From NCBI RefSeq assembly GCF_025699485.1, contig NZ_JANUXN010000018.1:17659-81658 (forward strand): DNA of 64,000 nucleotides, given 5' to 3'. Positions 53,012 through 61,729 of the stretch are shown here, piece after piece; the first letter of the stretch is position 1, and every line of letters starts with the position of its first letter. Below the pieces are notes generated by a model. It was not told the DNA's origin. It did not search any database and worked only from the letters and a program-made list of their open reading frames with translations. A program made the position numbers and the translations under genes. The DNA is from Thauera carbonicopians. GTDB lineage: Bacteria > Pseudomonadota > Gammaproteobacteria > Burkholderiales > Rhodocyclaceae.

Positions 53012-54372
53012 ATGCAGCGGCGCCGGCAGCCGCTCGACGACCGCTGCTGCTGCGGCTGCTGATCGTCAATCTGCTGCTGGCGCTGCTGCTCTATGCCGCG
53101 CTGGTCGCCGCTGCCCTGTTCACGCTGACACAGACCGCCGAGCGCATGGCCCGCGCCGATATCGCTGCAGAACTGCGTGTGCTGGCCCGACGGGCGGAAG
53201 AGCTGAAGGTGGTCGCCTTCGCCGACGCGATCGACTACCGCATCGAGATCGAACCGGGTGACGCACCTACACAGAGCCTCTACCTGCTCCTGCACCACGA
53301 TGGCGCGAAGGTCGTCGGCAATCTGGCGTATTGGCCCCGGGGCCTGCCCGCGGTGGAAGGAGGGCTACGCTTCGATGGCGCCCAAGCCGGCATATCCGCA
53401 GGCCGCATCGTTGCGGAGGCGACGCGGCTCGATGGAGGCTTCCTACTGCTCGTCGGACGCCGCCTGGAACTGGTGGATACGATGCTGCGCCGCTTCGTGC
53501 CGGCAGCAGCGGTGCTGCTCGCGGGCTTCCTCGCCCTGGCGGCGGTGCTCACGCTCAGCACCGCGCAGCAGTTCCGCCGGCGCATCGCCGCTACCAACGC
53601 CGTCTTCGAGGCGCTGCGCCGCGGGGACCTGAAGCAGCGCGTCGCGCCCGAGATCACCCAGGACGGTGACGAACTGGCGGAACTGGCGGGCAACATCAAC
53701 GAGGCGCTGGCAGAGAACGAGCGGCTCGTGCATGGGCTGGATGCATTCAGCCAGACGGCGGCGCATGAGCTGAACCGCGAGCTCTCGCATCTGCGCGACG
53801 AGGCCCGGGCGGCCGGTGTGCCACGCCTGGCGAACGCCTCGGGGCGGCTGATCGACCTGCTGCAGGAGATCCTGACGCTGGCGAAGGTGGAGAGCGGCTC
53901 GGGCTTCGAGAACCGGGTGCTCGATCCGGTGGCGTTCGTTGCGGCCGCTGCCGAGCTCTACCGCGATGCGGCGCTGCCCGCTGGCGTCGAGCTGGCGGTT
54001 GATGCCGCGGGCAGCGAGGGCGCCAGGGTCCATGGCGTGGAGGAGCATCTGCGCGGCGCGGTGATGAACCTGATCGAGAACGCGCTGAAGCACTCACCGC
54101 CGGAAAGCACGGTCAGGGTTGTCGTGCGGGCAGAAGCGCAGGCCGTGACCGTCTCGGTGCGGGACCAGGGACCGGGAGCGGCGAGCGAGGACCTGACCGA
54201 ACTGATCGTTGCCGGCGCGCAGGGCCCGGCAGCGGGCCATGGCTTCGGGCTGCGCTTCGTGCAGGCGGTCGCCATTCGCCACGGCGCCAGGATCCAGCTG
54301 CGCAACACGCATCCCGGTTTCGAGGTGACGCTGCGTTTCCCGCGTGCCGATACCGCGCCGGCGGCGGCGTAA
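53008..54372 (+). CDS. Sensor histidine kinase (partner of the OmpR-type regulator)
   Basis: A 454-aa membrane kinase with two transmembrane helices (about residues 13-40 and 155-180), a short periplasmic sensor, a HAMP-like linker (RFRRRIAATNAVFEALRRGDL region), an H-box TAAHELNRELSHLR with the phospho-accepting His, and an HATPase domain (NLIENALKHSP, VRDQGPGA, GFGLRFVQ). It is coupled to the regulator by an ATGA overlap. The sensed signal is unknown. Confidence 0.92.
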   Translation: MNAAAPAAARRPLLLRLLIVNLLLALLLYAALVAAALFTLTQTAERMARADIAAELRVLARRAEELKVVAFADAIDYRIEIEPGDAPTQSLYLLLHHDGAKVVGNLAYWPRGLPAVEGGLRFDGAQAGISAGRIVAEATRLDGGFLLLVGRRLELVDTMLRRFVPAAAVLLAGFLALAAVLTLSTAQQFRRRIAATNAVFEALRRGDLKQRVAPEITQDGDELAELAGNINEALAENERLVHGLDAFSQTAAHELNRELSHLRDEARAAGVPRLANASGRLIDLLQEILTLAKVESGSGFENRVLDPVAFVAAAAELYRDAALPAGVELAVDAAGSEGARVHGVEEHLRGAVMNLIENALKHSPPESTVRVVVRAEAQAVTVSVRDQGPGAASEDLTELIVAGAQGPAAGHGFGLRFVQAVAIRHGARIQLRNTHPGFEVTLRFPRADTAPAAA

Positions 54373-54431
54373 GGCTCGTCGGCCCATTGCCCGGCGCAGC
54401 GCGCGCGCGTTGCGGCTCATCGGCGCCCGGC

Positions 54432-54499
54432 CTAACCGTGATTGTTACGCGACGCATCGACGGCCAACTGCTACTGTCCCCCAATCGAAAAACGAAGCG
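54432..54499 (+). repeat. 68-bp repeat, copy 1 (upstream of the HAD gene)
   Basis: This 68-bp segment is about 93% identical to 58728-58795 (five changes) and ends 23 bases before the ATG of the HAD gene. It begins ctaaccgt and ends aacgaagcg. It contains the short inverted repeat TAAC...GTTA and a direct repeat CGACG-cat-CGACG. Position and conservation suggest a shared promoter or leader element. Confidence 0.75.
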
Positions 54500-54522
54500 C
54501 AGCCGCTGGCGGAGAAAAGGGG

Positions 54523-54972
54523 ATGGCCTCGATGAAGCAATCAGTGATTTTCGATCTGGACGGAACCCTGGCCCTCATCGATCACCGCAGGCACCTGGTC
54601 AGCGGCAAGAAGAAGGATTTTCACGCATTCGACGCAGCCTGCACGGGCGACTCCCCCAATGTGGCCGTCATGGATGTCTACAGGATCATCCAGTCCACGG
54701 GCAAGTATCGGATGGTCATCTTCTCCGGGAGATCCGAGAGGGTGAGAGCGCAAACCGAAGCCTGGCTGCGAGGCCACGGCATCGAGTTCGAGCTTCTGGT
54801 CATGCGGCCGCAGGGCAACTACGCGCCTGACGAAGAATTGAAGAAAGGGTGGATGGAGACGCTGATCGGCAGGGATCAGGTGTTCTGCATTTTCGACGAC
54901 AGAAGAAAGGTTGTCGGGATGTGGCGAGAAGCAGGGCTCTCCTGCTTTCAGGTGGCCGACGGAGATTTCTAG
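54523..54972 (+). CDS. HAD phosphatase related to polynucleotide 3'-phosphatase domains
   Basis: A 149-aa HAD protein with the nucleophile motif IFDLDGTLALIDHR, motif II in IFSGRSE and the segment LLVMRPQGNYAPDEELKKGW, a pattern like the C-terminal 3'-phosphatase domain of T4 PseT. Motif IV is in FCIFDDRRKVVGMWREAGL. No kinase domain accompanies it. A nucleic-acid end or nucleotide substrate is possible but unproven. It heads the accessory gene block and has GGAG eight bases upstream. Confidence 0.75.
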   Translation: MASMKQSVIFDLDGTLALIDHRRHLVSGKKKDFHAFDAACTGDSPNVAVMDVYRIIQSTGKYRMVIFSGRSERVRAQTEAWLRGHGIEFELLVMRPQGNYAPDEELKKGWMETLIGRDQVFCIFDDRRKVVGMWREAGLSCFQVADGDF

Positions 54973-54985
54973 AAGTGCATCGACC

Positions 54986-55723
54986 ATGACCGATCGGTTC
55001 GACCGCAAGCGCCGCCCCTTCGTCACGCTGCCCCGGCACCGGCGCAGCGATGAGGTCGTCCGCCTGAAGGGCCGGATTCGCCGCGACGCGGCCGTGTACG
55101 GCGGGCGCTACACCAGCTACCACGTGCCGCCCGATCCCGACCGGCCCGATCTGTGCTGCCAGTGGGACGATTTCCAGTTTCCGGGGCGAGATCGGTTCAC
55201 CTGGTGGAACGCGGAGATGATCACGGCTCGGATGGCATTCTGGGATGCCGTCTGGCATCTGGCGTTCGACCGCGCCTACGCGCAGCTGGATGCCTGTGAG
55301 CAAAGCAGGGAATTCAGCCATGAGTCCGTGCCCGCGACCGTATCGCCCACCGGCAAGGTGCTCACGGTGCGGATGATCTGGAAGGAACCGGTGCGCTACG
55401 AACAGTTCGGCGGGCTGACATTCTCCGAGTACAAGGACCGCCTGAAAGCGCAGATCATCCGCGACGAACCACCGGTCATTCACGAGTCGTTCCGCATGGA
55501 CCGCAGCTACAGCAACGGCATCGGTCTTCGTATCGTGCTCGATGTCGACCGGATCGACCGTCCCAGCATCGAAGCGGCGATCGACCGCTTCTTCGCGGTC
55601 GGCGAAACCGACTGGCAATCGCCGCAGCCGGTGCCCCGCGACCGCCTGCCCACGGTGACGAAGGACGAGGCACTTAAGGCGCTGGACCTTCCCTGGAGCG
55701 CACAACTGGTGGCCGTCCGATGA
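54986..55723 (+). CDS. Unrecognised cytosolic protein
   Basis: A 245-aa protein with no signal peptide or membrane helix. It is rich in Arg and Trp/Phe aromatic residues (DDFQFPGRDRFTWWN, AFWDAVWHLAFDRAY). No family motif was recognised. It starts 14 bases after the HAD gene, and its stop overlaps the next gene by four bases, so it belongs to the same transcript. Confidence 0.65.
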   Translation: MTDRFDRKRRPFVTLPRHRRSDEVVRLKGRIRRDAAVYGGRYTSYHVPPDPDRPDLCCQWDDFQFPGRDRFTWWNAEMITARMAFWDAVWHLAFDRAYAQLDACEQSREFSHESVPATVSPTGKVLTVRMIWKEPVRYEQFGGLTFSEYKDRLKAQIIRDEPPVIHESFRMDRSYSNGIGLRIVLDVDRIDRPSIEAAIDRFFAVGETDWQSPQPVPRDRLPTVTKDEALKALDLPWSAQLVAVR

Positions 55724-55923
55724 GCCGCCGGATCGTGCGGTGGGTGGGGCTCGGCGCGTGCAGCGTCGTCATCGCGGGCTGCGCGTCGCAGCACGCGCAG
55801 GTGCCGGCTACGGACGGGGCGATCTGCGGCGAACTGCCGGGGATGTCGCCGCCCTTCGTCTGCCCTATCGGGAAAGATGCAAACCTGACCACAGGGCGCC
55901 CGGCCGATGAAGGTCGCCGCTGA
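55720..55923 (+). CDS. Small putative lipoprotein
   Basis: A 67-aa protein with a lipoprotein signal (WVGLGACSVVIAGCAS; lipobox IAGC near residue 21) and a short mature part containing two further cysteines. The start overlaps the preceding stop (ATGA). The family is unknown; it is one of several exported products in this block. Confidence 0.6.
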   Translation: MSRRIVRWVGLGACSVVIAGCASQHAQVPATDGAICGELPGMSPPFVCPIGKDANLTTGRPADEGRR

Positions 55924-55984
55924 AACGTGAAAACGCATGGATGGAGAAACGCATGGCATTGCCCCCACCTCACCGGAGCCGACG

Positions 55985-56494
55985 ATGAAATCCAGACTCA
56001 CCTGCATCCATCGGCCTGATCCTGTTCCTCCTGGCCACGCCCCGAAATCCCTGGCGTTTGCCATGGCCGTCCTCCTCCTGCCGCTGCCGGTGGCCGCACA
56101 GTCCCTATGCCGGCTGCTCGACACGGTGGAGACGGAGATGATCGCGGATTTCCCGCGGCTGAAGAGTGCTGTCGAAGACATCCCCAAGCACAACTACATC
56201 TCGACGCTGACCCTGCCCGGTGCAAAGTCGTGCAGCGTCGCTCCGGGGAAGTATTTCGAAGAGCGCGCTTTTTCCTGCCACTAGATCGCCGGCTCGGCGG
56301 CCGACGCCGGCCAATTCGCGGACCGGCTGCGCGCACAGGTTGCGGTCTGCGTCCCCGGCAAACAGTTCTCGGTCACCAAGCGCAATTCGGCAGGAGTCGC
56401 TACCGACTGGGAAGTCGAGTTTGGCAGCTTCCTCTACTGGATCCGTCACGGAGATAACCGGGTCTGGTTCATCCTTGGCCCGACATTCGAGTGA
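55985..56494 (+). pseudogene. Exported protein gene interrupted by an in-frame TAG
   Basis: From the ATG at 55985 the frame encodes a signal-peptide protein (MAVLLLPLPVAAQSLC) up to FSCH, then meets TAG at 56282-56284. The same frame then runs 69 codons to TGA at 56492-56494 with protein-like composition (AGSAADAGQFADRLR, WEVEFGSFLYWIRHGD, RVWFILGPTFE). One base change (for example CAG or TGG to TAG) would explain it. It is either inactive or expressed by readthrough. The full product would be 169 codons long. I do not recognise the family. Confidence 0.7.
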
Positions 56495-56529
56495 GTATCG
56501 CGGCCGCAGTATCCGAAAGGAGATGATTC

Positions 56530-56778
56530 ATGGAATCGGCAGACAGTCGTCGGGCGGCGGGCAGCGACAGGCAGTACGTCGAGATCGAACTGGACAGGCC
56601 GACGCTGGTCCTTGTCGTGGACAATCTTCAGCACTTCGCGGACCACTACGATGACTGGGGATTCATCGACAAGGCCGCCGTGCACGTTACGCTTTGTGGC
56701 GACGCACGCAAGTCTGCCAAGGAGACCGCAGCAATGACGTGCCTGGCCTGGGACGCGCATCGCGCATTTACGAGATAG
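56530..56778 (+). CDS. Short protein of unknown function
   Basis: An 82-aa acidic protein (VEIELDRPTLVLVVDNLQHFADHYDDWG) without a signal peptide. AAAGGAG lies six bases before the ATG, which supports a real gene. It precedes the Sel1-repeat gene by eight bases and may be translated with it. No homologue was recognised. Confidence 0.55.
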   Translation: MESADSRRAAGSDRQYVEIELDRPTLVLVVDNLQHFADHYDDWGFIDKAAVHVTLCGDARKSAKETAAMTCLAWDAHRAFTR

Positions 56779-56786
56779 AGGATTGC

Positions 56787-58313
56787 ATGAGCAGATACAT
56801 GAAGCCTTTGCTGGGTGTAGTCCGCATGTCGGGAGTTCTCGCGGCGACAGTGCTTTCCGGGTTGCCCACCCTTGTGCCGGCGCAGGAAACCGCGGCGCCA
56901 GTCCGGACCGAGCAGCAGATCCATGAGGAAGCCATTGAGGCGATGCGTGTCGAGATGACGATGGCGAGTGCAAACCAAGGGAATGCGGTCGCGCAATTCG
57001 ACTTGGGCATGAGGTATCTGTCCGGGCATGGCGTTGCGCAAAGCGATACCGAAGCGGTGCATTGGTATCGCCAAGCGGCAACACAAGGTCACGCAGGTGC
57101 GCAGATCGAGCTTGGCCTGATGTACGAAAACGGGCGAGGCGTCCCTCGAGACGCTACCGAAGCAGCGCGCTGGTACTTGCGTGCGGCGGAGCAGGGAAAT
57201 ATGTACGGGCAGTACAACGTTGGCGTGGCGTATAGAAATAGCGCACGAGGCATGCAAGACCATGCCGAAGCGGCACGTTGGTTTCGCCAGGCGGCCGAGC
57301 AGGGTCATGCGGACGCACAAAACAATTTGGGTTTGATGTACCAGAACGGGCAGGGTGTCGCCCGAGATACCGGGCAGGCGCTGCATTGGTACCGCAAAGC
57401 GGCAGAGCAGGGTAACGCGGACGCACAGAACAGTCTGGGCGTTATGTACGGAAGCGGACGAGGCGTCGCGCAGAACGACACCGAAGCGGTACGCTGGTTT
57501 CGCCGAGCTGCGGAGCAAGGAGATGCCAATGCTCAGCACAACCTGGCGATCAGTTACGGCGGGGGGTATGGCGTCCCGCGTGATCTTGCCCAGGCCGAAT
57601 TCTGGCTCGAGAAGGCGGCTCGGCAGGGTCATTCCAAGGCAGCGGAAACACTGGCAACCGTGGCGGCACGGCCAACGTCGAAAGATGATTTCGCCACGGC
57701 GCTCGGTGCTGTCGCTGTAGGAGCAGTCATTGTCGGCACGATCTTGTCGTCGGACAAGAAACCCGAGAAAGCCCCCACCACCGCGGCTACAACGAGAACG
57801 ATCAACTCACCGCATGGCTTCTACGTAGTGGAAGATTCGGAGCGCAAAGCAGTGCTGGGGCGTATCGAGGTCCGTGGCGGCAACGCAGGGTCTGGTTTCT
57901 CATACGAGACAATCGCCTTGGCTACCACTGATTCGCGCAATGATTTTGCCATTGGCCGGGCTGCCACCCGAGGCCGTTGGTGGCCCGACACGCAGCAGTT
58001 CGATGAGGAGGCCGCCTTCCCGGCCCCGAGGTGCACCTACTGGAAACATAGTGGTTGGACCCCTCAATACGCGCCGGCCGAAATCGAGGTCGGTGGTCGC
58101 ACTCTGCGCGTGTGGCGCAAAACCGGCCGATCACCGGCACACCGCAAGCCGGACACGGGGCGCTGGTGCATATCGATGGAGATCGACCTCCAGTGCCGCC
58201 GCGAGGTTGCCTGCCACGCCTGGGGGTCCTCACAAGATACTGGTGAGTTCTATATCGTCGATAATGAATCCGACGCCCGGGCGCTCTACGAGCACGCTCG
58301 CAGAAGGCGCTGA
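56787..58313 (+). CDS. Exported Sel1-repeat protein
   Basis: A 508-aa protein with an N-terminal signal or anchor (VLAATVLSGLPTLVPAQ) and six consecutive 36-residue Sel1-like repeats (about residues 70-285, each with an ALxWYRKAAEQG-type helix end). A hydrophobic segment follows (DDFATALGAVAVGAVIVGTILSS). The C-terminal 150 residues form a separate domain with several cysteines and no recognised family. Sel1 repeats mediate protein-protein contacts, often in envelope or secretion roles. It is in the accessory operon. Confidence 0.82.
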   Translation: MSRYMKPLLGVVRMSGVLAATVLSGLPTLVPAQETAAPVRTEQQIHEEAIEAMRVEMTMASANQGNAVAQFDLGMRYLSGHGVAQSDTEAVHWYRQAATQGHAGAQIELGLMYENGRGVPRDATEAARWYLRAAEQGNMYGQYNVGVAYRNSARGMQDHAEAARWFRQAAEQGHADAQNNLGLMYQNGQGVARDTGQALHWYRKAAEQGNADAQNSLGVMYGSGRGVAQNDTEAVRWFRRAAEQGDANAQHNLAISYGGGYGVPRDLAQAEFWLEKAARQGHSKAAETLATVAARPTSKDDFATALGAVAVGAVIVGTILSSDKKPEKAPTTAATTRTINSPHGFYVVEDSERKAVLGRIEVRGGNAGSGFSYETIALATTDSRNDFAIGRAATRGRWWPDTQQFDEEAAFPAPRCTYWKHSGWTPQYAPAEIEVGGRTLRVWRKTGRSPAHRKPDTGRWCISMEIDLQCRREVACHAWGSSQDTGEFYIVDNESDARALYEHARRRR

Positions 58314-58625
58314 ATGGTCCATGAAGTAGTGTCAGATCAACCCGCGATTCCCGCAGCGTCAGGATTCACCATGACTGAAGATTGCGAACTCAATGACGGC
58401 CACATACACGAGGCCATCGACAGGATCGATGTGTCGATAAACTATCTCCAGGCCGCGCTGGCGGAGCACGCGCTGATAAATGCCGTCGCGGCCTACGAGG
58501 CAGAAGTGCAGGCAGCAATAGACATTCTGGCCAAGCTGTATCAAAGGATTGGCGCGCATGACCATGTCTCGGAAATCAGTGCGGAACACGGACTGAAGGC
58601 GGGTTACGTCATCGCATCGACCTGA
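58314..58625 (+). CDS. Small protein of unknown function
   Basis: A 103-aa acidic protein, mostly helical (HIHEAIDRIDVSINYLQAALAE). It starts directly after the Sel1 gene stop; a better-spaced ATG at 58371 (preceded by AGGA) would give 84 residues. It has no signal peptide. The family is unknown. Confidence 0.5.
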   Translation: MVHEVVSDQPAIPAASGFTMTEDCELNDGHIHEAIDRIDVSINYLQAALAEHALINAVAAYEAEVQAAIDILAKLYQRIGAHDHVSEISAEHGLKAGYVIAST

Positions 58626-58727
58626 CGATTTGGCCATGCAGCCGTGTGAATCAGCTGGATGCGGGCACCGGCGCCGCAAGAATGCGGAACATGTCCAGCG
58701 ACTGTGAATGGCAGGCGTCAAACACCG

Positions 58728-58795
58728 CTAACCGTCATTGTTACGCGACGCATCGACGGCCAACTGCTACTGTCCTCGAATCGAGGAACGAAGCG
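58728..58795 (+). repeat. 68-bp repeat, copy 2 (upstream of the 529-aa lipoprotein gene)
   Basis: It is near-identical to 54432-54499 and ends 22 bases before an ATG, matching the spacing of copy 1. Near its end it has a palindrome TCCTCGA-a-TCGAGGA that copy 1 lacks. It probably marks the start of a second transcription unit. Confidence 0.75.
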
Positions 58796-58817
58796 TGGTT
58801 ACCGAGGAGATTTCCAT

Positions 58818-60407
58818 ATGTTCGCCGGGCGACTGACCAAGCTGTTTCCGTTCGCGCTTGCCTCCACCCTGCTGGGCGGCTGCGCAACCGTGGCCACCGT
58901 CTCCCAGCAGGTTTCCGAACGCCTGTCGCCCGGTTCGCGGCCTTCGGCGCCCGCGGCCGCGCCGGCCAGCGAGCAGCTCAAGGTCTGGGAACGCAATGAC
59001 GACGGGTTGGTGCTCCAGGATGGCGCGGCCGTGGCCAGGGTGGCGAGAAGCATCGTTCCGGGTGGCGGGCCGCATGGCTTCATGGTCCAGGGCGGCTCCC
59101 GGGGCGCCGACCTGCGCAGCTTCTTTCAGGGCAGTTGCAGCCAGGAAATGGACCTCCTCGTCGAGGCCCAGGACACGCGCAAGCTGGACCTGGCGCCCTT
59201 TCTGACCTCGCGCGCCGGCAAGGATCTGCCGGCCTCGGTTCATCAACTGGCGCGCCTGATGCAGCGTGCCCTCGCCGGCCAGTGCGACGCGCTGGAAGTG
59301 GTGCGCCTGCGCTTTCGCCCCGTATACGCGCACCAGGGTGACTTCGTCTACGAGGGCACCTTGATGAAGCGCGCGGCATGGGCCCTGCAGGACGGGCGCG
59401 TGGCCACTGCCTTCGACCAGGCACGTCCCTTCCAGATCCGCTACCGCGACATGATGAGCGTGGCCGGTGTGCACCACGTCGGCCTGTGCGAGGCCAACCC
59501 GGCCCTACTGATCGAGCCGATGTTCAGCAACGAGACCGAGCGCCGGCTGTCGCCGCCGCCGAGCATCGGCAACTTCGAGATGGTGGCGCGGGACGTGGCG
59601 CCGGTCTATGCCCAGCGCTGTCCGCAGGCCACCACGATCCGCTTCGCGATCTCGCCGATGCCCAGGGATATCCAGTGCGTGCAGCCGGGAGACTGCTTCC
59701 TGCTGGCACGCCGCGAACGCGGCCAGTGGGTCGTGGATCGCAGCCAGATGCGCGCCTACCAGCAGCGGGGGCCGGTGCAGGACGCCAACGACATGCTGGA
59801 GGTGCTGGCTGCCGGGCGTTTCGACATCGTTGCCGACTATCGCCAGTTCTTCAGCTACGTGCTCGTGCGCGTGCTGGCCAGCCATGGCCGGATCTGCACA
59901 CGCTATCTGCAGCACCCGGTGAAACGCACGACGCAACTGGTGCAGGTGACCCGCGACCGTTTCGGCGCGGTCACGCGCGAGGTACGCGAGCAGCCAGTCG
60001 AGGTGATCCTGGAGCGCGCGCACCTGGAGGTGTTCGAACGCCACGCCGGCCCGGCCGGCGCCTGGGCCACGGCCCTGGCTCTCCAGGCAACGCTCGGCGG
60101 CGCGGGCGGACGATCCACCGCAGACACCATGGACGCGGCGATGGCGGCGGCCGGACACCTGTACATGCTGCAAACGCAGGTCGAGGCTTTCGTGGGAGCC
60201 GATTGCCTTGGCGATCGCCAGCGGACCGTGCAGGATAATCTGTTGCGCTTCTCACGCGGGCAAGCGGCGCTGACCGGCCGCTACGACACGCGCAAGCAGC
60301 GGCTGGTCAGGGCTGGCGAAGCCGGCTCGTCGGCCCCGGTGTTTGCTGGCGCCTATCGCCAGGAGCGCGCGCACGTGCTTCAATCACGGCCTACCGTGGT
60401 CCAATGA
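58818..60407 (+). CDS. Large putative lipoprotein of unknown function
   Basis: A 529-aa protein with a lipobox signal (FALASTLLGGCAT; Cys near residue 20). GAGGAG precedes the ATG. The mature part has no recognised domain; it is rich in Arg, Gln and Val with predicted mixed structure, and cysteines in QGSCSQEM, GQCDAL and GDCFLL. It is the first gene of the second block headed by the 68-bp repeat. Two smaller lipoproteins follow. Confidence 0.7.
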   Translation: MFAGRLTKLFPFALASTLLGGCATVATVSQQVSERLSPGSRPSAPAAAPASEQLKVWERNDDGLVLQDGAAVARVARSIVPGGGPHGFMVQGGSRGADLRSFFQGSCSQEMDLLVEAQDTRKLDLAPFLTSRAGKDLPASVHQLARLMQRALAGQCDALEVVRLRFRPVYAHQGDFVYEGTLMKRAAWALQDGRVATAFDQARPFQIRYRDMMSVAGVHHVGLCEANPALLIEPMFSNETERRLSPPPSIGNFEMVARDVAPVYAQRCPQATTIRFAISPMPRDIQCVQPGDCFLLARRERGQWVVDRSQMRAYQQRGPVQDANDMLEVLAAGRFDIVADYRQFFSYVLVRVLASHGRICTRYLQHPVKRTTQLVQVTRDRFGAVTREVREQPVEVILERAHLEVFERHAGPAGAWATALALQATLGGAGGRSTADTMDAAMAAAGHLYMLQTQVEAFVGADCLGDRQRTVQDNLLRFSRGQAALTGRYDTRKQRLVRAGEAGSSAPVFAGAYRQERAHVLQSRPTVVQ

Positions 60408-60437
60408 AATCCAGGGCTGTTTCACGAAGGAGTCGAC

Positions 60438-61079
60438 GTGCGGTTCAAAGGCTTGATGTCCAGGTTGCCGACGCTTGCCGGCGTCGTATTGATCGCGGGC
60501 TGCGTGGAGACTGCGGAGCCGGTCTTCGGGAAAGGCGGTGTGCCGTTCCAGCCCATCGCACAAGGCTACGCGCGGTCGTGTCTGGTTCATGGACTCGAAG
60601 TGGGTGACTGCGACACCATTCGCATCGAGAGGCTGGGCGCCAATACCGGATTGTGGTGGGGGCCGGGCGAGAGCACATCCTCCACCGTGGCATTCGAGAG
60701 AATGGACCAGGACAGATTCGTGGTCCAGATCGGGGGGCAGACAGGCGGGCAGAAAAGGTTCGTCTACCTGCTAGGCAAGCGCGGACCCGGTGGAGAGGTC
60801 ATCCTGACCGCTCCCGAATGCAAGATCGTTCTCGGTGCGGCCCAGAAGCTTTCCGCCGCCGGGGTGGCACTGAATCCGGCTTCGAACGAGAAGCGTTGCC
60901 GCCCCAAGACCCTGGATGCGCAGTCGCTTCGGGCGTTCTTCACGGTGGTTGCGGACACTCACGTCGATGTGCCGGTATGGCACGTCAGCGCATTGTCGAA
61001 TGCCGAGGGGCAGCGCGCTTTCGACGAGGAGTTGGCGCGGAAGGTGAAGGAAAGCGCGACGGTTGCGCCATCGCGCTGA
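60438..61079 (+). CDS. Putative lipoprotein
   Basis: A 213-aa protein starting with GTG, with AAGGAG upstream. The signal peptide ends in LIAGC (Cys near residue 22). The mature sequence has few cysteines and looks like beta-rich globular structure (FVYLLGKRGPGGEVILTAPEC). The family is unknown. It follows the 529-aa lipoprotein by 30 bases. Confidence 0.65.
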   Translation: MRFKGLMSRLPTLAGVVLIAGCVETAEPVFGKGGVPFQPIAQGYARSCLVHGLEVGDCDTIRIERLGANTGLWWGPGESTSSTVAFERMDQDRFVVQIGGQTGGQKRFVYLLGKRGPGGEVILTAPECKIVLGAAQKLSAAGVALNPASNEKRCRPKTLDAQSLRAFFTVVADTHVDVPVWHVSALSNAEGQRAFDEELARKVKESATVAPSR

Positions 61080-61111
61080 CCCGGAAGTTTCGAATGCCCT
61101 GGGAATCTGCC

Positions 61112-61720
61112 ATGACACGCTTTCGATGGATCGCCCGCTTGTTTCCCGCCGCAGTCGTTTGCCTGTCGTTGGCGGGCTGTTTGTTCGTCTCGGACAAGGC
61201 CGGGCTGGAACGGAACATTGCGCGGGACCCCTCCCTGGTCGGGGAGTGGGAAGTGCTGCAATGGTTTTCCAGGCCCGGTTCGTACAAGGGCAGCGATCGG
61301 TTTTTCAGAATCGAAGAGCGGCTCCATGACGGCAAGCACGTCTACGAGATCATCAGCAAGAATCCGCAGTTCAAGGCTTATACGAAGGACTTCTTCACCG
61401 TCTACCGCTTCGGCGACAACCGCTACGTTCTGAACGGTCGCCCCCAGAATTGCGACGTGGACGGCGGCGCTGGTTGCCGGTTGCTGCAGTATCTCGTCAC
61501 CGAGGACGGACGTACGCTGGGCATCATGCTTCTGAACCCCAAGGCTGCGGCCGCGCATTTGTCCAGGCTGCATCCGAAGCGGGACAAGATCGCATACCCC
61601 CCTCAGACAGGCGACGTCTTCATCAAGGCGCTCGACGACGAAGTGAAGAGCGTCCTGGCGGATGGGATGCTGGGGAGCACGGCGTGGGAAAGCCAGGCGA
61701 TCCTGCTCAGGGTTCGATAG
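61112..61720 (+). CDS. Putative lipoprotein
   Basis: A 202-aa protein with a lipobox (CLSLAGC; Cys near residue 22). The ATG at 61094, six residues earlier, is an alternative with a comparable ribosome site. The mature part (LVGEWEVLQWFSRPGSYKG) resembles small beta-barrel lipoproteins in composition, but I do not assign a family. It ends 9 bases before the convergent WD40-like gene. Confidence 0.65.
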   Translation: MTRFRWIARLFPAAVVCLSLAGCLFVSDKAGLERNIARDPSLVGEWEVLQWFSRPGSYKGSDRFFRIEERLHDGKHVYEIISKNPQFKAYTKDFFTVYRFGDNRYVLNGRPQNCDVDGGAGCRLLQYLVTEDGRTLGIMLLNPKAAAAHLSRLHPKRDKIAYPPQTGDVFIKALDDEVKSVLADGMLGSTAWESQAILLRVR

Positions 61721-61729
61721 GCCGGGCTT

